Of a stretch of 64,000 nucleotides of DNA, positions 55,376 to 63,860 are shown one piece after another. The notes below the pieces were generated by a model. The model was not told the DNA's origin. It worked only from the letters and a program-made list of their open reading frames with translations, and did no database searches. Position numbers and translations under genes: made by a program. Origin of the DNA: Filomicrobium sp. (GTDB taxonomy: Bacteria > Pseudomonadota > Alphaproteobacteria > Rhizobiales > Hyphomicrobiaceae); contig CP051234.1 of the NCBI GenBank assembly GCA_017792465.1, positions 1,800,606 to 1,864,605 on the forward strand. The letters are read 5' to 3'. The number at the start of each line of letters is the position of its first letter. Positions within the stretch are counted from its first letter, which is position 1.

Positions 55376-55816
55376 TCAGTTGGCGCGGGGCGACTGCGGG
55401 GTGCTGACGGCGCAGCCCTCGGGGAATTTGAAGGGAGGCGGCTCGGTTGCTTCCGAGCTTAAGATCTCGCGGATATCGCGGATGTAATCGACCCAGTCCT
55501 GAATGCGCTGGATGGTGCCCAGGTATTCGCCGCGACGCAGGAAGACGAGCGAGGGAAAAGCGTTGAAGCGGTATTTGCGCTGCAGTTCGCGCTCGCTTTC
55601 GCGGGCAACGACGACGGGCGTGAAGATATTCTGGAAGGCGTTGTGCAGTTCGGGCAGCACGACAGCGACGTCGTTGCTTTCGCCCAAGCGCTCGGCGTCG
55701 CCGGCGAAAAACAGCACGACGTATTGGCGCTCGCGCGTGTAGTCCTCAAGGTCTTCGTGGCCGACGACGTCATAGCCGTGGCGCTTGATGATGGATTGCA
55801 AAAGAGGTGAAAACAT
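55376..55816 (-). CDS. hupG: Thioredoxin-like hydrogenase chaperone HupG (HyaE family)
   Basis: This 146-residue thioredoxin-fold protein is of the HyaE/HupG family. The place of the CxxC active site (VVLFFAGDAERLGESND) has no cysteine, so it is not a redox enzyme. FPSLVFLRRGEYLGTIQRI is the conserved cis-proline region. HyaE-type proteins bind the Tat signal peptide of the small subunit and act as proofreading chaperones for HupS. The gene lies between hupF and hupH. Confidence 0.93.
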   Translation of the reverse strand: MFSPLLQSIIKRHGYDVVGHEDLEDYTRERQYVVLFFAGDAERLGESNDVAVVLPELHNAFQNIFTPVVVARESERELQRKYRFNAFPSLVFLRRGEYLGTIQRIQDWVDYIRDIREILSSEATEPPPFKFPEGCAVSTPQSPRAN

Positions 55817-55835
55817 TTTGCGGTTTTCCCTTGGT

Positions 55836-56150
55836 TTACTGGTTGCTTTTTGTTGATGGTCGGAGGTGTTCGGGGAGTTCGGGCTCGCGGTCGATCAGAT
55901 CCGCGAACAGGTGCTCGAAGTTCGTTTCGCCGCGCGCCACCATCTGCAGGGCTTCGAGCGCGTCAGCTGTCTGCCTTGCCGTTTCTTCCGAGATGACTTC
56001 GCGAGCGGCTCCTAAAAACACCATCAGCCAGGTGCCGGGCTCCGGCGTCCCGACAAGCGCCGTATCGATGGTATGCTCGCCGTCGCGTGCGCGGCAGCGG
56101 GCGACGCCAAAGTCTGCCTCGATGACCTGCATGGGGATGCCGACGCACAT
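55836..56150 (-). CDS. hupF: HypC-family chaperone HupF
   Basis: This 104-residue HypC paralogue starts MCVGIPMQVIEADFG with the essential second-residue cysteine. It has the ALVGTPEPGTWLMVFLGAAREVI-type barrel and an extra C-terminal helix (residues about 65-104) not found in HypC. HupF stabilises HupL during assembly in the presence of oxygen in Rhizobium. ATG 56150 shares one base with the hupD stop. A GTG one codon earlier would displace Cys2 and is unlikely. Confidence 0.94.
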   Translation of the reverse strand: MCVGIPMQVIEADFGVARCRARDGEHTIDTALVGTPEPGTWLMVFLGAAREVISEETARQTADALEALQMVARGETNFEHLFADLIDREPELPEHLRPSTKSNQ

Positions 56151-56842
56151 CACGAATTTCCCTGACCGGAATTAACGAGGGCCTGCATCTCGGCTTCGAA
56201 ATCTTCTGGCCCCTGCCATGCGCCGCTGTTGACGACGCGCGCATCGCCGGTCCGCAAGGCTGAGGTTTCGTCGGGGCGTTCGCCCTCGTAGCGATTGAGA
56301 ACCATTTCGCTCGACGCGATGGTTTCGTGGTCGGCGAGGGGAGTCTGGCGCTTGCTGGATGCGATGCCGTGCTTTGCAAGATAGGCGAGGGCGTGCTCGA
56401 TGGCCGGTTCAATCTGCGCCTTGACCTCGGCGCGGAGGCTGCCGCCATAATCTTCCAGCTCGACGGGCTGGACGCCGATTAAAAGCAGGTGGTCTGGATA
56501 GTCGCCCAGCATCTCTGCCATCGCCAGGACTTCCTGGAACCCGGTCTGATGCAAGGACACCTTGCGGGCGCCGAGGAATTTTGGAACCTCATCGCCTTCG
56601 ACCAACTTCATGGTGCCCGGCGGCAAAGCGTAGTCGACGGCATCGAAGACGATCAGGATATCGACTTCGCGAATATACTGGACGAGGTAGATGCCCTGCG
56701 TGCCGCCATCCATCATGCGGACGTTGTCGGCGAACTCGTAGCGGCGATGCAGCTCTTCGATGGCGCGAACGCCGAAGCCTTCGTCCGCCCACAATAGGTT
56801 GCCGATCCCCAAGACCAGCGCTGATGGCGTGGTGTTTTCCAT
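56150..56842 (-). CDS. hupD: Hydrogenase maturation endopeptidase HupD
   Basis: HupD cuts the C-terminal peptide from HupL after nickel insertion. The 230-residue protein has the nickel-recognising residues in LVLGIGNLLWADEGFG (Glu), VFDAVDYALPPG (Asp) and SLHQTGFQEVL (His). A C-terminal extension of about 30-40 residues (after residue 190) is longer than in most members. ATG 56842 follows GGGAGG. It is the first gene after the sigma-54 promoter at 56924-56939 and heads a unit of 18 genes. Confidence 0.95.
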   Translation of the reverse strand: MENTTPSALVLGIGNLLWADEGFGVRAIEELHRRYEFADNVRMMDGGTQGIYLVQYIREVDILIVFDAVDYALPPGTMKLVEGDEVPKFLGARKVSLHQTGFQEVLAMAEMLGDYPDHLLLIGVQPVELEDYGGSLRAEVKAQIEPAIEHALAYLAKHGIASSKRQTPLADHETIASSEMVLNRYEGERPDETSALRTGDARVVNSGAWQGPEDFEAEMQALVNSGQGNS

Positions 56843-56923
56843 GGCATCCTCCCGAGACGCCTGTTTGAACGTTTGTCGTCTTTGTTCTTGAAGGGGCTCT
56901 CCGCGCCCCATGAAATGGTTAAG

Positions 56924-56939
56924 CGCAAGTCCCGTGCCA
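56924..56939 (-). promoter_or_regulatory. Sigma-54 promoter of the hupD unit
   Basis: On the minus strand TGGCAC, five bases, TTGCG matches the -24/-12 consensus with only the last base differing. Transcription should begin near 56913, about 70 bases before hupD. HupR, encoded in the unit, is the likely activator. Confidence 0.85.
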
Positions 56940-57030
56940 CGGCTCAGTGCGACCTAATGCCCTGTATTTTCGGGCATTCCTGATAGCAATTCAATGAGCA
57001 ATTGGAAGGTGTTCATTCGGTTTGGTTGCT

Positions 57031-57053
57031 ATCTGGAAACTTTCCTTCCAGAT
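57031..57053. promoter_or_regulatory. Inverted repeat upstream of the hupD promoter, possible HupR site
   Basis: ATCTGGAA, seven bases, TTCCAGAT is a perfect 8-7-8 dyad. Its centre is about 103 bases upstream of the -24 element at 56939, a usual place for an enhancer-binding protein. A weaker copy stands at the same distance from the hupS promoter. Confidence 0.55.
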
Positions 57054-57150
57054 CAAGCCATCGTTTGTTAATGACGTTGAAGCTCTGGAAACCGCGCTTC
57101 AGGTTTGATTTTTGCGCGGCTGAAAAATTACCAAGCCTGCAAATCGGCAT

Positions 57151-57177
57151 AAAAAAAGCGGGGGCCGAAGCTCCCGC
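57151..57177 (-). terminator. Intrinsic terminator of the hupSLEC operon
   Basis: On the minus strand an eight-base stem (GCGGGAGC with GCCCCCGC, one G-U pair) closes a TTCG tetraloop and is followed by seven T residues. It stands 46 bases after the hupC stop and separates hupSLEC from the hupD unit. Confidence 0.93.
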
Positions 57178-57222
57178 AGTTTGGTCCAGGCTCAGAGGTT
57201 CATGAGCGTCTGGCGATGGATT

Positions 57223-57942
57223 TCAAGAATGGATATCGTCGGCTGGGCGGTCGTCGCGGAAAGTGCGCCAGCCTGAGAACATTGATGAGATGATCGACTG
57301 TCTGGACATGATGTCCTCACGCACCGCCGCATAAATGTGGACGATGGCGAAACAAATGATCACCCACATGAACAAGTGGTGCCACGTGTGAACGTCCTGG
57401 CTTTGGCCGAACAAAGGGATCACCCAGCTGGAAAACCAATCATACTGCCAGGAGCCCATACCGGTGCCTTCGCCGTAGAGGGCAAGTCCGGTGACGATCA
57501 TGAAGACGAGGCCCCAAACGAACATGATGTGCATGACAAGTGTCGCGAGCGGATTGTGGCCCGCGTATTTCTTGGGCTCGCTCGTCAGCATCAGATACCA
57601 TTTGACCTCATGCAGCATCTCTTCCCAGAAAACCGCTTTCCAAACCGGTGGCAGGAAGATTTCCTTGGCGTGTGAGTTGCCAACGAAGGCCCAGTAGATC
57701 CGCAGCAGGAAGCCGATGATGAGGATATAGGCGGCTGAGAAATGAATGTAGCGGATCCACCCGAAGAGGAATGAGAAGCTGGCCTCACCGCCCACCGCCG
57801 GAGGCGGGGAGCCGATGAGGTAGCCGGTGATGCACAAGGCCAAGATGCAAAGCGCGTTGATCCAATGCCAAAGGCGGACAGGAGCCTCGTAGACGTAGAC
57901 GGCTTCTTCCTTGTGCGCGACTGTCGAGGTTTCGGTGCTCAT
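57223..57942 (-). CDS. hupC: Hydrogenase cytochrome b subunit HupC
   Basis: HupC is the membrane di-heme cytochrome b that anchors HupSL and hands H2 electrons to the quinone pool. The 239-residue protein has four hydrophobic segments and the heme-ligand histidines in YEAPVRLWHWINALC, in YIHFSAAYILI, and in DVHTWHHLFMWVII. A VMHIMFVWGLVFMIVTG segment lies between. ATG 57942 follows GGGAGG and gives the family start. It ends the hupSLEC operon. Confidence 0.95.
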   Translation of the reverse strand: MSTETSTVAHKEEAVYVYEAPVRLWHWINALCILALCITGYLIGSPPPAVGGEASFSFLFGWIRYIHFSAAYILIIGFLLRIYWAFVGNSHAKEIFLPPVWKAVFWEEMLHEVKWYLMLTSEPKKYAGHNPLATLVMHIMFVWGLVFMIVTGLALYGEGTGMGSWQYDWFSSWVIPLFGQSQDVHTWHHLFMWVIICFAIVHIYAAVREDIMSRQSIISSMFSGWRTFRDDRPADDIHS

Positions 57943-57952
57943 GGCTACCTCC

Positions 57953-58525
57953 CTATGCTCCGGCCAGCACGAGGCCGCCGGCTGCAATCGCGAGTCCCGA
58001 AGCGACCAAGCCGTAGCGATTGAGCGAGAGGAAGCGCCCGACACCGAAGCCCGCTAGATGCAAACCGGCACTGGTCAGCATGAAGCCGGCCATGTAACCG
58101 GCCAACGCGCCTGCTGCCTCGGTGCCGTGCGCGTGACCGTGCATAAGGGCAAAGACTGCAATGGCGCCAAGTCCCAGCGACGCTGGCAGTTCGCGCGTCG
58201 TTGCGATCATCAGCCCCAACAGGACGACCGATGCCAGAATGCCAGGTTCGACAAACGGTAATGCGACGCCGCCGACACCGAGCAGCGCGCCCGCTGCAAG
58301 CATAGCGACAAATACGACTGGCCCTTGCCAGGCAGAGCGCAGCGGCTGGCCGGCCGACCAGATCCCGACCGCGATCATCGCCAGCAGGTGATCCATCCCC
58401 ATCACGGGGTGAGTCAATCCGGAATGGAACCCACCGACAAGGCCGCCGGTGTGTGCGAAGCTCGGCGTCGCGATCAACGTCAACGCGACAGCGCCGAGAA
58501 TTTTCTTACAAACAGAATTCATCAT
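57953..58525 (-). CDS. hupE: HupE/UreJ family protein
   Basis: HupE is a membrane protein of the HupE/UreJ family and is a nickel permease in Rhizobium leguminosarum. The 190-residue protein has a cleavable signal peptide (ending near SFA-HTG), then HPVMGMDHLLAMIAVGIW, the family His-Asp-His motif, six hydrophobic helices, and ALMHGHAHG. Its place between hupL and hupC is unusual, since in rhizobia it usually follows hupD. AAAGGAGG precedes the start. Confidence 0.94.
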   Translation of the reverse strand: MMNSVCKKILGAVALTLIATPSFAHTGGLVGGFHSGLTHPVMGMDHLLAMIAVGIWSAGQPLRSAWQGPVVFVAMLAAGALLGVGGVALPFVEPGILASVVLLGLMIATTRELPASLGLGAIAVFALMHGHAHGTEAAGALAGYMAGFMLTSAGLHLAGFGVGRFLSLNRYGLVASGLAIAAGGLVLAGA

Positions 58526-58540
58526 GGCTTCTCTCCTCCT

Positions 58541-60340
58541 TTAGCGCACTTTGACCTTGGCCAGCTCTTTGCCGTCCGGGCCCATGACGTGGGTCGAACA
58601 GGCCAGGCAAGGATCGAAGCTGTGGATCGTTCTCAAAATTTCGACAGGCTCTTCAGCTCTCTCCACTTTGGTATTCATCAGTGAGGCTTCGAAGGCGCCG
58701 ATGTTGCCTTCATTGTCGCGCGGAGAGCCGTTCCAGGTGGTTGGCACGACGCACTGGTAATTGTCAATCTTGGTGTCCTTGATCTTGATCCAGTGAGCCA
58801 GAGCACCACGCGGAGCTTCCGTGAAACCGACACCCTTGACCTCTGTCGGCCAGGTCTTGGGATCGAACTTTTCGGTATTGGCTGTCGACTGATCGCCGGC
58901 CTTGATTGTGGCGATCAGCTTATCCATGAAGTAGCGCTGCTTGTGCGCCGCCCATTGGGCTTCGAGCGCGCGCGCCGCAGTACGTCCAAGGGTCGAGAAC
59001 AGTGCATCGACCGGAGCGTCCAGCGCGCGTAGCGTACGCTTGATCTGGTCGGTGATTTCTTCGTGACCCAGCGCGTAGCCAACAACGTAGCGTGCGAGCG
59101 GACCGACCTCCATGGCGTGACCGCGCCAACGCGGGGCCTTGATCCAGGAGTATTTCGCCGCTTCGTCGAGTTCCTCAATCCTTGTGCTCGTGCCCTTGGC
59201 ATTGGGACCCAGCTCGTAGTGTGGTTCTGTAATCCCGTCCCAGGGGTGCAGCCCCTTCTTTTCATCGGGATACTTGTACCATGAGTGCGGGACGAATTCC
59301 TGAACCTGCTCTGGGTCGCGCAGATCGACGGGGTGCACCTCTTTGAGGTTGCCGTTGATGATGGCGCCTGAAGGCATCATCAGGTTTTCGGGCGAATAGT
59401 CGTTAGCTTTGTCGGGGATGTCCCCGTAAGCGAGCACGCTCGTGCCGGACAACCCGCCGCCATAGAGCCAGCCCTTATAGAGTTTGCCGATGGCGATGAT
59501 GTCGGGAATGTAGACGTTCTCGACGAACTCAATCGTCCTGTTGACGACGCCGTTGACGTAGTTCAGCCGATCCATGTTGATCGGTGCACCGGCCGCCAGA
59601 TCGCCGTCAATATTGATGGCGCACGGGACGCCGCCGACGAGCCAGTTCGGGTGAGTATCCTTGCCGCCAAAGATCGTGCGCGTCGTCATGATCTCTTTTT
59701 GGAAATCAAGCGCCTCAAGGTAGTGGGTGACAGCCATGAGATCGGCTTCAGGCGGCAGGATGTAGGCGGGGTTGGTCCAATAGCCGTTCTTGAAGGGGCC
59801 GAGTTGTCCGGATTCGACGAACTTCTTCAGCCGGTTCTGAATGTCGCGGAAGTAGCCCGGCGAGGATTTCGGGTGCCGCGGCGACGTTTGAATTTGCAGT
59901 TCCGAAGTGGCTTTCGGATCGGCCTTCAAGGCGTTGATGGGGTTCACCCAGTCGAGCGCGTGCAGATGATAGAAGTGGACCAGGTGATCGTGGATCTGCA
60001 GCGAAAGCTGCATGATGTTGCGGATCGAGTTGGCGTTTTCGGGGATGTTGATTTTCAGCGCATCCTCGACGGCACGCACCGATGTTAGCGCGTGCGTGCC
60101 GGTGCAAACGCCGCAGATCCGCTGCGTGAAGGCCCAAGCATCGCGTGGATCGCGGCCCTTGAGGATCACCTCAAGACCACGCCACATGGTGCCGGTCGAG
60201 ACCGCGTTGCGGATGATCATGTTCTCGTCGATGTTCACCTCGCAGCGCATGTGGCCTTCGATCCGGGTTACGGGATCGACGACGACACGCTGGCCGGAGG
60301 TATCGAGATTATAGCCATTCGGGGTCTGGATGGTAGCCAT
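58541..60340 (-). CDS. hupL: Uptake hydrogenase large subunit HupL
   Basis: HupL holds the [NiFe] active site of the membrane-bound uptake hydrogenase. The 599-residue protein has [10 protein letters not shown] (Cys76, Cys79) and the C-terminal pair in DPCLACSTH (Cys578, Cys581), with the cleavage site after His584. The following 15 residues (starting VMGPDG) are the peptide removed by HupD. The motif set fits group 1 membrane-bound enzymes. The start shares one base with the hupS stop (TGATG), giving equal subunit synthesis. Confidence 0.97.
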   Translation of the reverse strand: MATIQTPNGYNLDTSGQRVVVDPVTRIEGHMRCEVNIDENMIIRNAVSTGTMWRGLEVILKGRDPRDAWAFTQRICGVCTGTHALTSVRAVEDALKINIPENANSIRNIMQLSLQIHDHLVHFYHLHALDWVNPINALKADPKATSELQIQTSPRHPKSSPGYFRDIQNRLKKFVESGQLGPFKNGYWTNPAYILPPEADLMAVTHYLEALDFQKEIMTTRTIFGGKDTHPNWLVGGVPCAINIDGDLAAGAPINMDRLNYVNGVVNRTIEFVENVYIPDIIAIGKLYKGWLYGGGLSGTSVLAYGDIPDKANDYSPENLMMPSGAIINGNLKEVHPVDLRDPEQVQEFVPHSWYKYPDEKKGLHPWDGITEPHYELGPNAKGTSTRIEELDEAAKYSWIKAPRWRGHAMEVGPLARYVVGYALGHEEITDQIKRTLRALDAPVDALFSTLGRTAARALEAQWAAHKQRYFMDKLIATIKAGDQSTANTEKFDPKTWPTEVKGVGFTEAPRGALAHWIKIKDTKIDNYQCVVPTTWNGSPRDNEGNIGAFEASLMNTKVERAEEPVEILRTIHSFDPCLACSTHVMGPDGKELAKVKVR

Positions 60341-61434
60341 CAGCTTTCACCTCCGTCTTTGTTCGTCATGTTCTTGTCAGCGATGCGCTTGACGACGCTG
60401 ACGCCCGCGTGGACGGCAGCAGCGCCACCGACGATCATCGCTGCTGTTGCGCCGATCTCGTCGGCGTCAGCTTCGACGCCGAAGCCATGGACGTCGGTCA
60501 GGCGGTCATAGAAGCTGCCCTTGTCCCAGAAGCCGTCTTCCGAACAGCCAAAGCAGGGATGGCCGGACTGGATCGGGAAGGAGAGACCGCCGTTCCAGCG
60601 CACCGTCGAACAGGCGTTGTAGGTGGTCGGGCCTTTGCAGCCGACCTTGTAGAGGCAGTAGCCTTTGCGGGCGCCTTCGTCGTCGAAGGACTCCACGAAC
60701 TGACCCGCATCGAAGTGCGGACGCCGGTAGCATTTGTCGTGGATGCGCTGCGAGTAGAACATCTTCGGGCGACCCTGGCGGTCGAGTTCGGGGAAGCGCT
60801 CGAAGGTCAGGATGTAGGTGATGACGGCGGTCATCACTTCGGCGATTGGCGGGCAGCCTGGGACCTTGATAATCGGCTTTGGAGCAAGGCCCGGCACCTT
60901 GTGGATCGGCGTCGCCTGGGTCGGGTTGGGACGCGCGGCCTGCACGCAACCCCAGGAGGCGCAAGAGCCCCAGGAGATGATCGCCTTGCAGTGTTCGGCG
61001 GCGTGCTTGAGCTGTTCAAGGTAGGGCTTGCCGGCGATGATACAGGACATGCCTTCCTGGTTGAGCGGCGGGTTGCCCTCGCAGGCGAGAATGTAATTGC
61101 CGTCGTATTTGTCGATTGTTTCCTGGATGATCGCTTCGGCCTGGGTGCCGGCAGCGGCCATGATGGTGTCATCGTAGTCCAGCGAGATCATCGACAAGAT
61201 GACGTCTTTGGCGAGCGGATGCGCGGAGCGGATGAAGCTTTCCGAGCAGCACGTACATTCGAGACCATGTAGCCAGAGCACGGGAATGCGCGGCTTGGTC
61301 TCCATGGCGTGCGCGATCTGCGGTGCAAAGCTCGGACCGAGCCCGAGTGCGGCTGCAGTCAGGCTGCAGTATTTCAGAAAGCTTCGGCGGGTGATCCCCT
61401 GCCGTCGCATCACTTCGTAAAATGTTTCGGTCAT
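60340..61434 (-). CDS. hupS: Uptake hydrogenase small subunit HupS
   Basis: HupS carries the three iron-sulfur clusters of the uptake hydrogenase in the periplasm. The 364-residue precursor has a twin-arginine signal (TRRSFLKYC, cleavage near Ala43). The proximal cluster region reads ECTCC (Cys60, Cys62, Cys63) and later WGSCASWGC and VPGCPP, so both extra cysteines of oxygen-tolerant [4Fe-3S] enzymes are present. The distal cluster uses RIHDKCYRR, and a C-terminal helix ([16 protein letters not shown]) anchors it in the membrane. ATG 61434 follows GAGGAGGAG and gives the family start. It is the first gene after the sigma-54 promoter at 61504-61519. Confidence 0.97.
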   Translation of the reverse strand: MTETFYEVMRRQGITRRSFLKYCSLTAAALGLGPSFAPQIAHAMETKPRIPVLWLHGLECTCCSESFIRSAHPLAKDVILSMISLDYDDTIMAAAGTQAEAIIQETIDKYDGNYILACEGNPPLNQEGMSCIIAGKPYLEQLKHAAEHCKAIISWGSCASWGCVQAARPNPTQATPIHKVPGLAPKPIIKVPGCPPIAEVMTAVITYILTFERFPELDRQGRPKMFYSQRIHDKCYRRPHFDAGQFVESFDDEGARKGYCLYKVGCKGPTTYNACSTVRWNGGLSFPIQSGHPCFGCSEDGFWDKGSFYDRLTDVHGFGVEADADEIGATAAMIVGGAAAVHAGVSVVKRIADKNMTNKDGGES

Positions 61435-61503
61435 CCCTGGCCGCTCCTCCTCTCGCTCCACCGGCACTCGTGACGCAAATCAGGCCGGATTGGTTAACGG
61501 TTC

Positions 61504-61519
61504 AGCAAGAGGTGTGCCA
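61504..61519 (-). promoter_or_regulatory. Sigma-54 promoter of hupSLEC
   Basis: On the minus strand TGGCAC, five bases, TTGCT is an almost perfect -24/-12 element. Transcription should start near 61494, 60 bases before hupS. A weak IHF-like sequence (CAA, four bases, TTG) lies at 61542-61551, between promoter and possible activator site. No gene is supported in 61435-61745. Confidence 0.9.
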
Positions 61520-61613
61520 TCCGACTTTTTTCGCTTGTTTCCAATAACTTGTAGTCTTGGTGGCTGCCTTTTTGGGCGCGCACGGAAAAGCAAAGCCGGT
61601 TAGTTGCCAGCCG

Positions 61614-61636
61614 GTGTGTAAAGAGAACTTCCAGCA
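61614..61636. promoter_or_regulatory. Possible HupR site upstream of hupS
   Basis: This 23-base segment matches the dyad at 57031-57053 in 13 positions, including the whole CTTCCAG half. Its centre is about 106 bases upstream of the -24 element, against 103 bases at hupD. The other half-site is poorly kept, so this is a weak call. Confidence 0.35.
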
Positions 61637-61745
61637 CGCGTGCGCGCTGATTGCGGACTTTCAATTGGAGTTTGAATGGCCGTCGGCATCTGCGGAGGCG
61701 CTAAAATTTCTCTCCGCGCGACCGATAGAAATGAGCTCAAGGGGC

Positions 61746-63860
61746 TCAGTTACACGGGGCGACGTTGTCGGTCAGCGTCGTACCATCGATGAACGAGATG
61801 CTGCCTGTGAAACTGCCCGGGAAGGCCGTGCATAAGAAACCGCCGATGTTGGCCGCGTTCACGTTGCCGTCGCTGCCCGCCAAGACGTTGGTCGTTCCAG
61901 AATTAAAGAAGAAGACATCGAAGCCGACGTTACCGGCAATCGTCGTATTGCTGACCTGCAGGGTGGCGTTTCCGAGCTGATTAAATGCAAACACGTCGGA
62001 ACCAATATTCTGGAAAAGAGAGCTATCGATAAGGAAGCGATTGTCGTCGCCGTTATTCAGCAACCCAACCAAAAAGAGGTTTGAGAACGTCGAATTCTTG
62101 AGCGTGACGCTGTTGGCGTCACCTTGGGCGAAAACACCGAAGAAGGTTCTGGAGATAGTCGAATTCAAAACGCGCAGGCGGTTGCCATTGTCGACTTCGA
62201 TGCCGTCATCGAAGGTGCCTCTGATGAACGAATTCGATACCGTGACATCGTTGCCGTCGTCGATGTTGATGCCATCGTTGAAGGCATTTCTGATCGTCGC
62301 GCCGTCAATCGAGACGACGTTGCCGTCGTTAATCTGGATGCCATCGCCGGTGGTCGCTCTGATGTTGACGCCGGAGATCGACACGCGGTTGAAGTCGTTG
62401 ATATCGATGCCGTTTTCGTCCGCCCTGACGATTGTCGAGTTCAGAACCGAGACGACGGTGCGGTCGTCGATGTCGATGCCATCGCCGCCAGTATCGGAGA
62501 TACTCAAGTCTGCCAGAAAGATGTTGCGCTGGCCGCTTTGCGTGTCGACGCCGTCGCCGAACCCCGCTGGCCCGCCGCCGATGATGCGCAAGCCGGCCAC
62601 ATGGATGTTCGAGCCGTTGAGGAAGAGGTTATCGACGTTGACGGCGGGGCTTGTCAGACGGCCGGCGGCTCCCGGTGCCGTGACCGGGACAACGAGGCCT
62701 GACTGAAGCCCTCTGACCGAGAACGTTGTGCCGCCGCCGACCAGCGTCCGGTTGCCGGCGATGGCTTGGCCGCCAACGACGGTGCCGTTCAAGACGATCA
62801 GGGAATTGCCTCCGGCCGCCGCCGACGTCGCCGTCACGTCCTGGCCCGGAGTGGCGTAAGCGACGCGCTGGAGATCGACACCCGTCAACGCATCTTCGAC
62901 AGCTTCAGGGCCGCTGATGGTTGTGACGATGTCGGTGTCGCGTTCGATGGCGTCGAGCATGCGACGTTGCAGAGCCGTTCTTTGGCGCAGCGGCACGGTG
63001 CTTGCGCCACTCGACAGCGGGATACGGAGCCGCAACCCGACCTCATGGCGTGTGTCGCGGACATCGTCGTGGGAGACTTCATATTCGGCCGTCAGCTGTG
63101 AGCCGGGAAGCTGCTCGATGACATCATTGACCCTGAGTTCCAGGCGCGCCTTGATGCCGGCAATCTCTTCGAGAGCCTCGCTGTCGTCGAAGTAGAAGCC
63201 TCCGCCATAGGCGCGCAACTCGAACAGGTTTTCGTCGAGGCCGGCATATTCGGTTGGCAGCCTGAAGCCGATTTCTCCGTCAACACCTTTGAGGCCGACC
63301 TCGCGCGAACCAACGATATAGATCTGGTCGCCCTCAATTTGCGCCTGCGCCACATCCGCGTTGGTCAATTTGGAGTCGGTAATCGGACCATACCAGTTGA
63401 AGCGGGCGTCGATATTCTTGGAGAGGACCTCCAGTCCGCCGCTCATCTGCCAGAACGTGTTGCCGATTTCAGTGTGTCGGGCATCGGCGCCAAGCCAGCC
63501 GCCAAGGATGTAGCCCGGCGACATCATCCGGCGATAGCCGAACGCGAGATTGCCCTCACGGGCGTCTTCGTCGAAGAATTTTGCTGTCAGCTGCGAGAAA
63601 AGCAGATGTTTTTCACTGCCGGTGATCGGAGCGAACAGCGTCGTCTCTCCGCGCGAGGTACCAAACGAGCCGCGGCCGTCATCGTCTCGACTGTTGTAGT
63701 AGCCGCCGATCTCAAACCAGGGGTGCCAGGAGTGCGCGCTTTCTGCGGCTGCTGGCGCCGGTAACGCTTGGACGGCAAACGCCAGGCATGCAGCGGCGAC
63801 CGAGGCCGCGGTGGCGGACCTCGAACTGCATCTTACGATGTTTGGCGACTCGCTCGTCAT
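61746..63860 (-). CDS. Inverse-autotransporter-type protein with beta-helix passenger
   Basis: This 704-residue protein has a signal peptide (residues about 1-41, ending in PAPAAAES). A region of about 245 residues follows that resembles the intimin/invasin inverse-autotransporter beta-barrel (WFEIGGYYNS, FGYRRMMSPGYILGGWLGAD, GEIGFRLPTEYAG, LRLRIPLSSG). The C-terminal half is a right-handed beta-helix with at least seven consecutive 23-residue units, such as NDGNVVSIDGATIRNAFNDG, rich in Asn, Asp and Ile. I infer an outer-membrane barrel that displays the helix outside the cell. Two cysteines occur only near the C-terminus. ATG 63860 is preferred to the frame start at 63932. The gene runs toward hupS, 311 bases upstream of it. 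Confidence 0.83.
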   Translation of the reverse strand: MTSESPNIVRCSSRSATAASVAAACLAFAVQALPAPAAAESAHSWHPWFEIGGYYNSRDDDGRGSFGTSRGETTLFAPITGSEKHLLFSQLTAKFFDEDAREGNLAFGYRRMMSPGYILGGWLGADARHTEIGNTFWQMSGGLEVLSKNIDARFNWYGPITDSKLTNADVAQAQIEGDQIYIVGSREVGLKGVDGEIGFRLPTEYAGLDENLFELRAYGGGFYFDDSEALEEIAGIKARLELRVNDVIEQLPGSQLTAEYEVSHDDVRDTRHEVGLRLRIPLSSGASTVPLRQRTALQRRMLDAIERDTDIVTTISGPEAVEDALTGVDLQRVAYATPGQDVTATSAAAGGNSLIVLNGTVVGGQAIAGNRTLVGGGTTFSVRGLQSGLVVPVTAPGAAGRLTSPAVNVDNLFLNGSNIHVAGLRIIGGGPAGFGDGVDTQSGQRNIFLADLSISDTGGDGIDIDDRTVVSVLNSTIVRADENGIDINDFNRVSISGVNIRATTGDGIQINDGNVVSIDGATIRNAFNDGINIDDGNDVTVSNSFIRGTFDDGIEVDNGNRLRVLNSTISRTFFGVFAQGDANSVTLKNSTFSNLFLVGLLNNGDDNRFLIDSSLFQNIGSDVFAFNQLGNATLQVSNTTIAGNVGFDVFFFNSGTTNVLAGSDGNVNAANIGGFLCTAFPGSFTGSISFIDGTTLTDNVAPCN

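Noticed and set aside
61542-61554. IHF site between the hupS promoter and its upstream element
   Set aside because: Only the CAA-N4-TTG core fits; the flanking ATW is absent, so it is noted only as weak support.
56999-61669. CAATTGGA octamer shared by the hupD and hupS upstream regions (56999-57006 and 61662-61669)
   Set aside because: The distances to the two promoters differ (about 60 and 143 bases) and the core CAATTG is a common palindrome.
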